This document shows positions 1-6,916 of a DNA stretch of 41,915 bases, piece after piece. Source of the DNA: an uncultured Myxococcales bacterium (lineage in GTDB: Bacteria; Myxococcota_A; UBA9042; DTJE01); the NCBI GenBank assembly GCA_903847405.1, contig CAINDP010000087.1:1-41915 (forward strand), read 5' to 3'. Numbering within the stretch: the first letter of the stretch is position 1; each line of letters begins with the position of its first letter. The position numbers and the translations under genes are program-made. Under the pieces are notes generated by a model, which worked only from the letters and a program-made list of their open reading frames with translations, had not been told where the DNA came from and did no database searches.

Positions 1-1025
1 ATGGACACGACGTAGGGCTGCGCGCAGGACTCGCCGGCCTTGCAGTCCACGCCCAGCGCCCGCTGGTAGGCGTACGTGTCGTGGATCGGGTAGGCCCCGC
101 CGGCCATGCCCTTCATCTGCACGCCCGCCAGGCGCGACAGGCCCCCCGACGTCGCCGGGTCCTCCCAGGCCATCTCGTAGGACCGGATGCGGGTGCCGTG
201 AGACAGAACGTTCACGCGCGACAGGCGGACCTCCAGCAGTTCCTCGAAGCCCCCGCTGCAGTCCGACAGCTTGTCGGTCCGGTCCTCGTACTCGAAAGTC
301 GCTTCGTACTGCGCGGTGCCGCCGGTGAACACCCAGCCGACGTGCCGCACCAGCGCCTTGTTCCCGTACAGTTCGTATGCGTAGTCCGCGTGGTGGCCGT
401 ACCGATCCACCATCGCCACCAGCAGGTACCGGAAGGTCCCCTCGGGACCGGTGACCCGCGCCTTCGACACCAGCCCGCCCGCAGCGTCCGCCCCGAAGTA
501 TCCGATGCGCCCGTCGGGGTACTCCGCCGTCCAGTACCCCTCGGATCCCGTCCCCGCGTCCTTCCAGGTGTACCGAACGAAGTTCTTCTCGAACCGCGCG
601 CGGTAGACCGCCGGGTCCGTCCCCGGAATCCGCACCAGTTCGTCGCCGCCGTTCGCGGCGAACTCGTCCTCGGTCGTATAGAGCGGCAGCCCGCGGACCG
701 TCAGTCGCTCGATGAACGGCACGGCCAGCGCCCAGCCGACGCCGACGACCGAGTTGCCGGCGCCGCTGCTGTAGGCCAGCGCCAGTGCCGGCGTCATGCC
801 CGGGAACCCCTGCGGCACCTCGATGGGCACGCTGTACTGCATCTGGCCCATGTTGCGGTCCAGCGTGATGTTCTCGCCGATGCCCTCCAGCGACCCCGGC
901 CCCTCGGGCAGGCTCAGCCGCTCCTCGGACACCCCGTCCCCGGGCTTCGCCGCCCGCGCCGTTCCCGCCGCCAGGCAGACGATTCCGACCACCACCGCGA
1001 TCCCCGTCCTGCTGATGCTTCGCAT
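1..1025 (-). CDS. SpvB/TcaC-type N-terminal domain secreted protein (partial, 3' end off window)
   Basis: Reading the minus strand from an ATG at 1025 gives 341 open codons to the window edge, so the C-terminus is missing. A GGGAGG ribosome site sits about 6 bases before the ATG. Residues 1-25 form a signal peptide ending in GTARA. Residues about 45-105 match the start of the Salmonella SpvB / insecticidal Tc-toxin B-subunit family (PF03534): a GENITLDRNMGQMQYSVPIE segment, then PQGFPGMTPALALAYSSGAG, then VGVGWALAVPFIERL. In that family this region begins a large secreted beta-rich shell, often followed by FG-GAP/Rhs repeats and a variable C-terminal effector, which cannot be seen here. The gene lies 68 bp downstream of the Cys-rich lipoprotein gene at 1684, probably in one operon. 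Toxin, adhesin or plain surface-polymer function is not decided by this fragment. Confidence 0.85.
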   Translation of the reverse strand, partial: MRSISRTGIAVVVGIVCLAAGTARAAKPGDGVSEERLSLPEGPGSLEGIGENITLDRNMGQMQYSVPIEVPQGFPGMTPALALAYSSGAGNSVVGVGWALAVPFIERLTVRGLPLYTTEDEFAANGGDELVRIPGTDPAVYRARFEKNFVRYTWKDAGTGSEGYWTAEYPDGRIGYFGADAAGGLVSKARVTGPEGTFRYLLVAMVDRYGHHADYAYELYGNKALVRHVGWVFTGGTAQYEATFEYEDRTDKLSDCSGGFEELLEVRLSRVNVLSHGTRIRSYEMAWEDPATSGGLSRLAGVQMKGMAGGAYPIHDTYAYQRALGVDCKAGESCAQPYVVS

Positions 1026-1093
1026 CGCGCACCTCCCGACGGGAAGCCGACCCGTCCGCGCACCCCTTGGCCCCTCGCGTCCCCCGATTCCGC

Positions 1094-1684
1094 CTACCGG
1101 AACGTCACGGCCGGGTCCGCAACGACCTGGCCCAGGCGGTCGAAGCACTCGGCCTTCTGGGGGGCCACGCCCGCCAGCACCGTGCCGTCGCTGCCCGTGA
1201 CGGCCGCGACCGGCCCGTCCAGCGCGGCATCCGCCTTCGCGGCGAAGGACAGGGCAACCCGATCCCCGCGCCGCGCCGTCACGCCGGTGACCTGGGGCGC
1301 GTAGGCGACCGTTGCGCCAGGCACGTCGAAGACGATGTCGCAGGCTCGTACCGCGGCGTGGCCGACCACCAGGCCGGTGCCCGCGGGCGCGCCGCACCCG
1401 TCGGCCGTGCACTCAAGGCCGTTGTCGCAGGCCGCGCCGGTCCGGCAGGGGCATCCCATCGTCCCGGCAACGCACGTCGGGGCCACGCACAGGCCGTCGG
1501 AGCACTGCAGGTCGCCGTCGCAGGTGCCATCGACCTTGCAGGCGCACCCGGAGGCCCCGGCGATGCAGGCGGGCGGATTTTCCGATCCGCCGGAACCGCA
1601 GCCCGCACCCCCCAGCACCAGGACGACGGCCGCCGCCCCGATCACGATCCCCCAGCCGCCGTGAACCCTTGCTCGCATCGTCAT
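1094..1684 (-). CDS. Cys-rich secreted lipoprotein
   Basis: This 196-residue protein starts at ATG 1684, preceded by GGGAGGA with 7 bases of spacing; a second in-frame ATG lies two codons on. A hydrophobic leader ends in a lipobox-like GGAGC (Cys29), with Gly rather than Leu at -3, so lipidation is likely but not canonical. Residues about 35-90 hold two copies of a Cys-dense unit of the pattern GCxCKxDGxCDGxLxCxDGxC, resembling the EGF-like or disulfide-knot modules common in myxobacterial surface proteins. The remainder (about 100-196) is a small beta-rich domain with no recognised family. It is probably the first gene of an operon with the SpvB-domain gene. The composite motif at 1805-1852 lies about 120 bp upstream of its start. 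Confidence 0.8.
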   Translation of the reverse strand: MTMRARVHGGWGIVIGAAAVVLVLGGAGCGSGGSENPPACIAGASGCACKVDGTCDGDLQCSDGLCVAPTCVAGTMGCPCRTGAACDNGLECTADGCGAPAGTGLVVGHAAVRACDIVFDVPGATVAYAPQVTGVTARRGDRVALSFAAKADAALDGPVAAVTGSDGTVLAGVAPQKAECFDRLGQVVADPAVTFR

Positions 1685-1804
1685 CACCGAATCCTCCCGG
1701 TGCGTCCCATCGCCCAGGCCACGGCCGGAGGGCCGGACTTCCCGCCCGTTCCCACCCCGAATCCCGTGTCCTGGTGCTGTGTACCGCCCGGGAGCGGGCC
1801 GCAG

Positions 1805-1852
1805 AATCGCTGTTTCGCTACAGCACGACAGACAGGTAGACAAATCGCTACA
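1805..1852 (-). promoter_or_regulatory. Composite inverted/direct repeat operator, copy 1
   Basis: On the plus strand this reads AATCG-N3-TTTCGCTACA, then 13 bases, then GTAGACAAATCGCTACA. The same architecture recurs at 6612-6660. Read toward the minus-strand lipoprotein gene it contains two direct TGTAGCGA half-sites 30 bp apart and one inverted GTCTAC half-site. A weak -35 candidate (minus strand TTCTGC, 1801-1806) with TACACA 17 bp further (1778-1783) abuts it, so it could be an activator site overlapping the -35. It also lies 87 bp upstream of the response-regulator start at 1939. Function is inferred; the repeated sequence itself is seen directly. Confidence 0.65.
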
Positions 1853-1938
1853 GACTGGGCCGGTCGGGCGTGTTGTGCTGCGGTCCAGACGGGCTACCAT
1901 CCGTGGTGCAGCGTCCGAAGCGGGGAAGGAGGAACGTC

Positions 1939-2568
1939 ATGATCCGGGTGTTCCTGGTGGACGACCACGACATCGTCCGAAGCGGCCTGCGGCGCATCCT
2001 GCAGGAACTCCCCGACATGACGATCTGCGGCGAGCGCGAGACCGCCGAGGGAATCCTGCCGGTGCTGGCGGCCGAAAAGCCGGACGTGGTCGTCCTGGAC
2101 GTGAACATGCCCGGCGGCAACAACCCGAAACTGGTGCAGCGCATCCGGTCCCTGGACCCGGCCCCGGGCGTCGTCCTGTTCACGATGTTCCACGAGGATG
2201 TCCACGCCATCGCCTACTTGCGGGCCGGCGCGGGGGCCTACATCAGCAAGAGCCGCTCGACGAACGAACTGGTCGCGGCCATCCGCAAGGTGAAGGAGGG
2301 CGGACGCTACATCACGCCCAGCCTGGCCGAGTACCTCTTCGAGAACCAGATCGACATCGGGCGTCCCCCGGAGGAGTCCTTGAGTGCCGGGGAACTGGCG
2401 GTGCTGCGCTCCCTGGCGAACGGCCTCCGGGCGGTCGACATCGCCCGCGAGACCGGCCGCAGCGTCAGCACCGTGAACACCTTCGTGCAGCGGATCAAGT
2501 CCAAACTGGGCCTGCGGACCGTCGTCGAAATCGTCCACTACGCCGAAGACAACGGGCTGCTCGGCTGA
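1939..2568 (+). CDS. LuxR/NarL-family response regulator
   Basis: This 209-residue cytoplasmic transcription factor starts at ATG 1939, which has a strong AAGGAGGA 5 bases upstream. The receiver domain (about 1-120) shows the acidic pair D8-D9, the phospho-acceptor D54 in VVVLDVNMPG, T82 and K104. The C-terminal LuxR-type helix-turn-helix (about 145-200) includes ELAVLRSLANGLRAVDIAR and TVNTFVQRIKSKLGLRT. The family is phosphorylated by HPK7-type kinases and binds short dyads as dimers. A kinase of exactly that class is encoded convergently, its stop only 43 bp away, so they are the likely pair. The operator-like motif at 1805-1852 lies directly upstream and may serve for autoregulation as well as for the divergent lipoprotein operon. 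Confidence 0.93.
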   Translation: MIRVFLVDDHDIVRSGLRRILQELPDMTICGERETAEGILPVLAAEKPDVVVLDVNMPGGNNPKLVQRIRSLDPAPGVVLFTMFHEDVHAIAYLRAGAGAYISKSRSTNELVAAIRKVKEGGRYITPSLAEYLFENQIDIGRPPEESLSAGELAVLRSLANGLRAVDIARETGRSVSTVNTFVQRIKSKLGLRTVVEIVHYAEDNGLLG

Positions 2569-2569
2569 G

Positions 2570-2584
2570 CCGGCGGATCGCCGG
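2570..2584. terminator. Possible bidirectional hairpin between convergent genes
   Basis: CCGGCG-GAT-CGCCGG forms a perfect 6-bp stem with a 3-base loop just after the regulator stop and before the kinase stop. No T-tract follows on either strand, so intrinsic termination is only a possibility. Confidence 0.35.
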
Positions 2585-2611
2585 ATGCCTTGCGGCCCCG
2601 GGAAATTCCAA

Positions 2612-4000
2612 TCACGCGGCGGGAACCTCGGAGGGGTAGGGGAACCGGATCCGGATGCAGGTCCCGCCGCCCGGTCCGCTGTCGACCGTGCACCTTCCAC
2701 CGATCAGCCGGGCGCGCTCGCGGATGCCGACCATCCCGAATCGGCCCCGTGATGCCGCGGCTTCCGTGTCGAACCCCACGCCGTCGTCGCGGATCTCGAT
2801 GCCGGCATCGCGGTCATCGACGTCCAGGGTAACCGATACATTGCGGGCGTGGGCGTGCCTCGCGATGTTCGTCAGAGCCTCCTGGACCACGCGGTACAGC
2901 GCGATGGACTGCTCCTGGGAAAGCGCTTCCTCGTCGAGTCCGCACGAAACCGTGCACGTCAGGCCGGCCTTCCGTTCGAGGTTCCGCGCCAGGGCCTCCA
3001 CGGCCGCGATCAGGCCGCACGAGTCCAGCAACCGCGGACGCAGCGCGTTCAGCACCGCGCTGACCGCGTCGTGCAGCGCGGTCAGCAGCGCCCCGGCCCG
3101 CGCGAACCCGTCGGCCAGCCGATGCCGGTCGACGGCCTCCTGCCCCGACGCACCCTCCAGGTTTTCCAGTTCCATCCGCAGCCCGGTCAGCGTCTGGCCC
3201 AACTCGTCGTGGATTTCGCGCGCGATCCGGACGCGTTCCTCCTCCTGGACCGAGGCCAGGTTCCGCGCCAGGCCTCTCAACTGCTCGGTCTGCTCGGCGA
3301 CGCGTTGCTCCAGCCCGCGCCGCAGGCCGTCCAGCGCGGTGCGTTGCAGGAAGTTCGCGCACAGCAGCATGTACATCACATGGCCCACCGCGACGGCGGC
3401 GATGGCCGACGCGACCGCCCAGACGATCGGGGTGGCCGCTTCGGGCCGTGCCAGGATCGCGGGTTCCGTGGCGAAGAAACTGACGAAGTACGCGACGACC
3501 ACCAGCAGCGACGCCAGCGCGCGCCGCGGCAGATCGACGATCAGCAGCACGGTCATCAGCGGGACCGTATAGACGCCGTAGGTCAGCGGCGACTCCAGGC
3601 CGCCAAGCCGGGCCATCAGAAAGCCGGTCCCGCCCATCGAAAGCGTGAAGGCCACCAGCGCCAGCGGGAAGGGCCGTTCCGCGACGGTGCGGCTGGCCCG
3701 CAGCGCGACGAGGCAGCCGACGCAGAGGCCGAGGGTCCACAGGCGCCATGCCGCCAGAAGTTCGATGCCGTACGAGCCGGTCGGGAAGACGAGCAGGTCG
3801 GTGGGCCAGGCCAGCAGGGTCAGCAGCAGCAGCACGATCGCGGTCACGCGGACCCCGGTCCGTGTCAGGCGCGTCGCGTGATCGTGGAACGCCCGGAGCG
3901 CGTCCGGAGCGGCCTCGTCGGCCAGGTTCAGATCCAGGTCCAGTTGGCGAACCCAGTTGGCCGCCAGACGGCGCATTCGTTCTATCGTGTAGCCCGCCAT
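2612..4000 (-). CDS. Membrane sensor histidine kinase, NarX/UhpB (HPK7) class
   Basis: This 462-residue inner-membrane protein starts at ATG 4000 with GGAGGGGG upstream. About six hydrophobic helices lie between residues 50 and 215, with no large periplasmic loop, which suggests it senses within the membrane or through short loops. A short coiled linker (about 222-250) leads to the HisKA_3 phospho-acceptor ERVRIAREIHDELGQTL with His264. The HATPase_c domain has the N-box VVQEALTNIARHAHA, the G1 motif DDGVGFD and GMVGIRERARLIGG. This class phosphorylates LuxR-type regulators, matching the convergent gene at 1939. It lies 102 bp downstream of the GMC oxidoreductase gene, either as the last gene of that operon or from its own weak promoter. 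The N-terminal sensor region matches no family I recognise. Confidence 0.92.
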   Translation of the reverse strand: MAGYTIERMRRLAANWVRQLDLDLNLADEAAPDALRAFHDHATRLTRTGVRVTAIVLLLLTLLAWPTDLLVFPTGSYGIELLAAWRLWTLGLCVGCLVALRASRTVAERPFPLALVAFTLSMGGTGFLMARLGGLESPLTYGVYTVPLMTVLLIVDLPRRALASLLVVVAYFVSFFATEPAILARPEAATPIVWAVASAIAAVAVGHVMYMLLCANFLQRTALDGLRRGLEQRVAEQTEQLRGLARNLASVQEEERVRIAREIHDELGQTLTGLRMELENLEGASGQEAVDRHRLADGFARAGALLTALHDAVSAVLNALRPRLLDSCGLIAAVEALARNLERKAGLTCTVSCGLDEEALSQEQSIALYRVVQEALTNIARHAHARNVSVTLDVDDRDAGIEIRDDGVGFDTEAAASRGRFGMVGIRERARLIGGRCTVDSGPGGGTCIRIRFPYPSEVPAA

Positions 4001-4033
4001 TCGCTCCCCCTCCGGTTCCCGACTCGAAGCGGC

Positions 4034-4039
4034 ATTCTA
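4034..4039 (-). promoter_or_regulatory. Possible -10 box for the kinase gene
   Basis: The minus strand reads TAGAAT here, 33 bases upstream of the kinase ATG within the 102-bp gap after the oxidoreductase gene. No good -35 hexamer stands 16-18 bp further upstream, so this is tentative. Confidence 0.3.
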
Positions 4040-4102
4040 CTCCGGGGCGATGAATCCAGACGGAGTGCCGGGTCTCCGAATGCGGGACTATCGGGGACGG
4101 TC

Positions 4103-5440
4103 CTACGGTTGGCGGGTCGCCGTCTCAGGAGGCGGCAGACGCCCCTTCTCCCCGCTCAGATGGCGCGCCAGGTACTTTCCCAGGCCGATGATCGTCAGCG
4201 TGGGTGGCAGCCCCCAGGCCTCCGGGATCACTGAGCAATCGCAGACGTAGAGGTTGTCGACCCGGGTCTTCAACGTCGAGTCGACCAGTTGCCCGATCTT
4301 CACGGTGCCGCCGGGGTGGGCCGCGAAGGTCCACGTCGGGTAGATGTCCTTCGCGCCCGCCGCCCGGAGGATCTTCGTCGCGTTCTGGCAACCATGATGC
4401 AGTTTGTCGCGATCCTCCTGGGAAAGGTGCTTCCTGACCCCTCCACGGTCGGTGATCCGGCCGCCCAAGGCGTCACGAGCCTTGATCATGATGCGGGCGG
4501 TGCTCCGGAACGAAAGGAGCCGGTGCAACCGGAGCACCTGCCCGGTAAACAGGAAGTGCGTCAGCCGCGAGAGGGGCAGATCGGTCATCATGTACCCCTC
4601 CTCCTCCAGCAGGGTTCCGGCCGACATGGGGATCTCGGCGTTCCCGGTCTTCACGTCGCCCATCGTTCCGGCGACGGTGACCAGCGGGTCGAAGAAGAAG
4701 TCGAATCCGGCCTCCTGGATGCCGCTGTTGCGGAGGATCACCGGCGTCCCGATCCCGCCCGCCGCCACGACGACGACCGGGGCCGAAATCGTGCAGGACC
4801 GTCCGGCGGATCGGTACTCGACGCCTGTCGCCTTTCCGTTTTCGACGATCACCCGGCGGACCTTCGCCCGGTCCACCAGAACAGCGCCCAGCGAGACCGC
4901 CTCGTCCACGTACATCCGGGCGCTCCACTTCACGGCGTTCCGGTCGCCGTAGTACCCGAACGGCATCCCGGGCTTCCAGCGATCCTGGTACATGAACTTT
5001 TCGAGCCGGTCCCATTTGAACCCGGCCTGCCTCGCCCCCTCCTGGATCCGCCTGGCCATCGGCGTGAACATCTCGTCCTTGAGGGGCGCTATCGGCAGTT
5101 CCCTCCGGGCTTCCTCCACCTCGTCCCGGATGTCCACCCCGTACGACTTCAGCATGTCCAGCGGCACGGGAAAGCAGGTGCCGTAGTAGAACATCGAGCT
5201 GCCGCCGGCGGTGATCCCGCGCACCATGGACAGCAGGCCGTGGGTAATCAGCAGGCTCTTCCCGGGGACGAGCAGTTCGGAGACGTACTGCCCGATGCTC
5301 CCTCGCACCGGCCCACCCGGCCCCCACTCCACCATGACCACCTTCTTCCCGCGCCGGGCCAGTTCCCGCGCCACAGTGGCCCCCCCGGGCCCGGTGCCGA
5401 CGATGATCACGTCACAGTTCGACATCGAAGAAGTTTCCAT
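4103..5440 (-). CDS. GMC-family FAD-dependent oxidoreductase
   Basis: This 445-residue protein is shorter than typical GMC enzymes (500-600). The chosen ATG at 5440 lies 13 bp after the upstream lipoprotein stop; a second ATG at 5425 is possible. The FAD-binding Rossmann motif is CDVIIVGTGPGGATVARELA near the N-terminus, followed by the GMC signature VRGITAGGSSMFYYGTCF. The C-terminal GMC domain contains AAHPGGTVKIG and LYVCDCSVIPEAWGLPPTLTI, where the family carries its catalytic His and FAD-ribityl contacts. The family oxidises alcohols, sugars or sterols; the substrate cannot be told from sequence. No signal peptide is seen, so it is probably cytoplasmic although its operon partner is a lipoprotein. 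It sits between the stalked lipoprotein and the sensor kinase on the same strand. Confidence 0.9.
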   Translation of the reverse strand: METSSMSNCDVIIVGTGPGGATVARELARRGKKVVMVEWGPGGPVRGSIGQYVSELLVPGKSLLITHGLLSMVRGITAGGSSMFYYGTCFPVPLDMLKSYGVDIRDEVEEARRELPIAPLKDEMFTPMARRIQEGARQAGFKWDRLEKFMYQDRWKPGMPFGYYGDRNAVKWSARMYVDEAVSLGAVLVDRAKVRRVIVENGKATGVEYRSAGRSCTISAPVVVVAAGGIGTPVILRNSGIQEAGFDFFFDPLVTVAGTMGDVKTGNAEIPMSAGTLLEEEGYMMTDLPLSRLTHFLFTGQVLRLHRLLSFRSTARIMIKARDALGGRITDRGGVRKHLSQEDRDKLHHGCQNATKILRAAGAKDIYPTWTFAAHPGGTVKIGQLVDSTLKTRVDNLYVCDCSVIPEAWGLPPTLTIIGLGKYLARHLSGEKGRLPPPETATRQP

Positions 5441-5453
5441 GGGTGGGTGCAGC

Positions 5454-6524
5454 CTATTTCGCGCCGGCGACGACGATCGAGTAGTCGCCCGGGCCGAAGC
5501 TCTCGACAGGCTCGCTGTTGCCGCTCGAATCGGTGTCGAAGACGCCGGTCGCATGGCCCGACGTCGACTGGTCCTCCCAGCGGAAGCAGTTCTTCGTCTT
5601 CATCCTGACCGTGGCCACATAGTTCATCGAGAGGCTGGGCGCGATCGTCAGGTGCTCGGACAGTTCCATCTGCAGCCACGTGCGGCCGCTCTCCTTGATC
5701 ACGGTGCCGGTCGCCGAGCGGGGAAACGGGGGAAGCGCGCCGGTCTTGACGAACGGGAAGCCGCCGGCGCTGAACGAGTACTGCACCCAGTCCTGCGACC
5801 GCGGTGTCGAGTCGATGACCGTGTCGCCGAGTGCAGCGACGACCGACACGGGGCCCTGCAGCGACGGCACCGGGAACGGCGGGTGGACCGTCGCCTGCAC
5901 CGCGAAGCGGGCTGTGGCCAGTTGGATGCGCGCATGGGTGTAGGTGCCGCTCAAGACCTGGAACAGGTCGATCGTGGCCAACGACGTGCTGGCCTGCATG
6001 TCGACCTCGGTGAACTTGTCGTCGCCGGCGTCGAAGACCGTGACGGGCGAGGGATCGTCCGCGCTGGCCAGCAGTTCGACCTTCTGGACGCCAACGAAGA
6101 AGGCCGCGGGCGTCTGGGACGCGTATGAGTCCTGGAACGTGACGTCGGAGTCCGGATCCCCGACGATCACGAACTCGAGCGTCGGGCCCTCGGCGCCCTC
6201 GTCCTCCTTCGGGACGTCGGTCGCGAGCGTGTCGACGTCGGCCGCCAGCGCATCGGTCGCGACGTCGGCGGGAACGACCTCCTCCGCGACCTCGGCGGAC
6301 GGCGTATCGATCGCGATGTCTGCGGGGGCGCTCTCTTCCGCCATGTCCGCCCCGACCACGCCCTCGGCCGCGTCGGTTTCCGCGACTTCCACGGGGACGA
6401 CGTCGGCGGCGACGAAGGCGTCGGTCGTGTCGCCAGCGTTCCCGGTGTCGCTGCCCGAGCAGGCCGCGAGCACCAGTACAACGGCGATGCCCGGAATCCT
6501 CGCAAGGCGGAGCCTGGTCTTCAT
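5454..6524 (-). CDS. Stalked lipoprotein, DUF4382-like body
   Basis: This 356-residue protein starts at ATG 6524. A TTG two codons earlier touches the AGGAGGT ribosome site directly, whereas ATG 6524 has the correct 6-base spacing. The leader ends in the canonical lipobox LAAC (Cys22). Residues about 25-115 are an Asp/Ala/Val/Glu-rich unstructured stalk built on repeats like ADVATDALAADVDTLATDV. The folded body (about 118-355) starts LEFVIVGDPDSDVTF and contains VGVQKVELLAS and SGTYTHARIQL, which recall the layout of DUF4382 domains; this family link is tentative. It is first in an operon with the GMC oxidoreductase. The composite operator copy 2 begins about 87 bp upstream of its start. Confidence 0.85.
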   Translation of the reverse strand: MKTRLRLARIPGIAVVLVLAACSGSDTGNAGDTTDAFVAADVVPVEVAETDAAEGVVGADMAEESAPADIAIDTPSAEVAEEVVPADVATDALAADVDTLATDVPKEDEGAEGPTLEFVIVGDPDSDVTFQDSYASQTPAAFFVGVQKVELLASADDPSPVTVFDAGDDKFTEVDMQASTSLATIDLFQVLSGTYTHARIQLATARFAVQATVHPPFPVPSLQGPVSVVAALGDTVIDSTPRSQDWVQYSFSAGGFPFVKTGALPPFPRSATGTVIKESGRTWLQMELSEHLTIAPSLSMNYVATVRMKTKNCFRWEDQSTSGHATGVFDTDSSGNSEPVESFGPGDYSIVVAGAK

Positions 6525-6530
6525 CGTCAA

Positions 6531-6537
6531 ACCTCCT
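6531..6537 (-). promoter_or_regulatory. Ribosome binding site that fixes the lipoprotein start
   Basis: AGGAGGT on the minus strand is immediately followed by TTG-ACG-ATG. Spacing of 6 bases selects the ATG at 6524 rather than the abutting TTG. Confidence 0.7.
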
Positions 6538-6611
6538 GTCGCGGCGAGCGCCGGATCGTCGGCGATCCCGCGCGCCGCTTAGCATTGTTCCCATTCCGGC
6601 GGAGGGGCGGC

Positions 6612-6660
6612 AATCGACCTTTCGCTACACACGCTGGGTGCGTGTAGACGAATGTCTACA
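6612..6660 (-). promoter_or_regulatory. Composite inverted/direct repeat operator, copy 2
   Basis: On the plus strand this reads AATCG-N3-TTTCGCTACA, then 14 bases, then GTAGACGAATGTCTACA. The last part is a perfect dyad, GTAGAC-GAAT-GTCTAC. It has the same orientation relative to the downstream minus-strand lipoprotein gene as copy 1. A -35 candidate TTGCCG (6608-6613) overlaps it at exactly the same offset as in copy 1, with a weak AACAAT/GAACAA -10 near 6584-6590. I infer an activator site for the lipoprotein/oxidoreductase operon, bound by the regulator encoded at 1939. Confidence 0.65.
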
Positions 6661-6858
6661 AGGTGGGGCGGCTCCGACGTGGCGGAACGCCTATCCCGCC
6701 TGCGCACCGAACCCGTGGAAGTGTTCATGGCGATCGGAGTGAACGCCCGGAACCGGGTCCCCGGCGAATGGGAGATCGCCAGAGGCTGGGAGTCCGGCGT
6801 GAACCTGACGCTGCGGGCTTCGCCCTCCGCGTTCGACTCCCGTTTCCTGCTCCAATGA

Positions 6859-6881
6859 AAGCCCCGGTGATACCGGGGCTT
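6859..6881. terminator. Intrinsic-type terminator, perfect 10-bp stem
   Basis: AAGCCCCGGT-GAT-ACCGGGGCTT is a perfect 10-bp inverted repeat with a 3-base loop, flanked by A-rich sequence on the left and a pyrimidine run on the right. On the minus strand it lies just after the GNAT stop (6917) and can end the toxin-antitoxin transcript. On the plus strand it follows the tRNA-end-like segment. Confidence 0.75.
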
Positions 6882-6916
6882 CTTCGTGTCCTCGTCCCCC
6901 CTCAAGCAACGCCGGG

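Larger units (their letters stand above)
6525..6916. other. 392-bp intergenic region with operator, tRNA-end-like segment and terminator
   Basis: No convincing gene occupies this stretch. It holds the leader of the lipoprotein gene, the operator copy 2 (6612-6660), a plus-strand open frame of 68 codons (6652-6858) lacking a ribosome site or recognisable protein features, and a perfect hairpin terminator (6859-6881). Bases about 6815-6856 contain a GGGC-TTCG-CCC mini-hairpin, then GTTCGACTCCCG and end in TGCTCCA, which resembles the variable arm, T-loop and 3' end of a class II tRNA. The T-stem does not pair properly and no matching 5' acceptor strand was found, so it is not called a tRNA. Confidence 0.5.

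Noticed and set aside
81..1304. Plus-strand open frame of 407 codons at the left end
   Set aside because: The minus strand encodes a clear signal peptide and SpvB domain here; the plus frame has no features.
6780..6856. Possible tRNA gene
   Set aside because: The T-loop and CCA-like end are suggestive, but the T-stem does not pair and no complementary 5' acceptor strand or anticodon arm could be found.
6652..6858. Plus-strand 68-codon open frame ending just before the terminator
   Set aside because: Its start lies inside the operator motif, no ribosome site is present and the protein has no recognisable features. It is kept as intergenic with a possible RNA or repeat.
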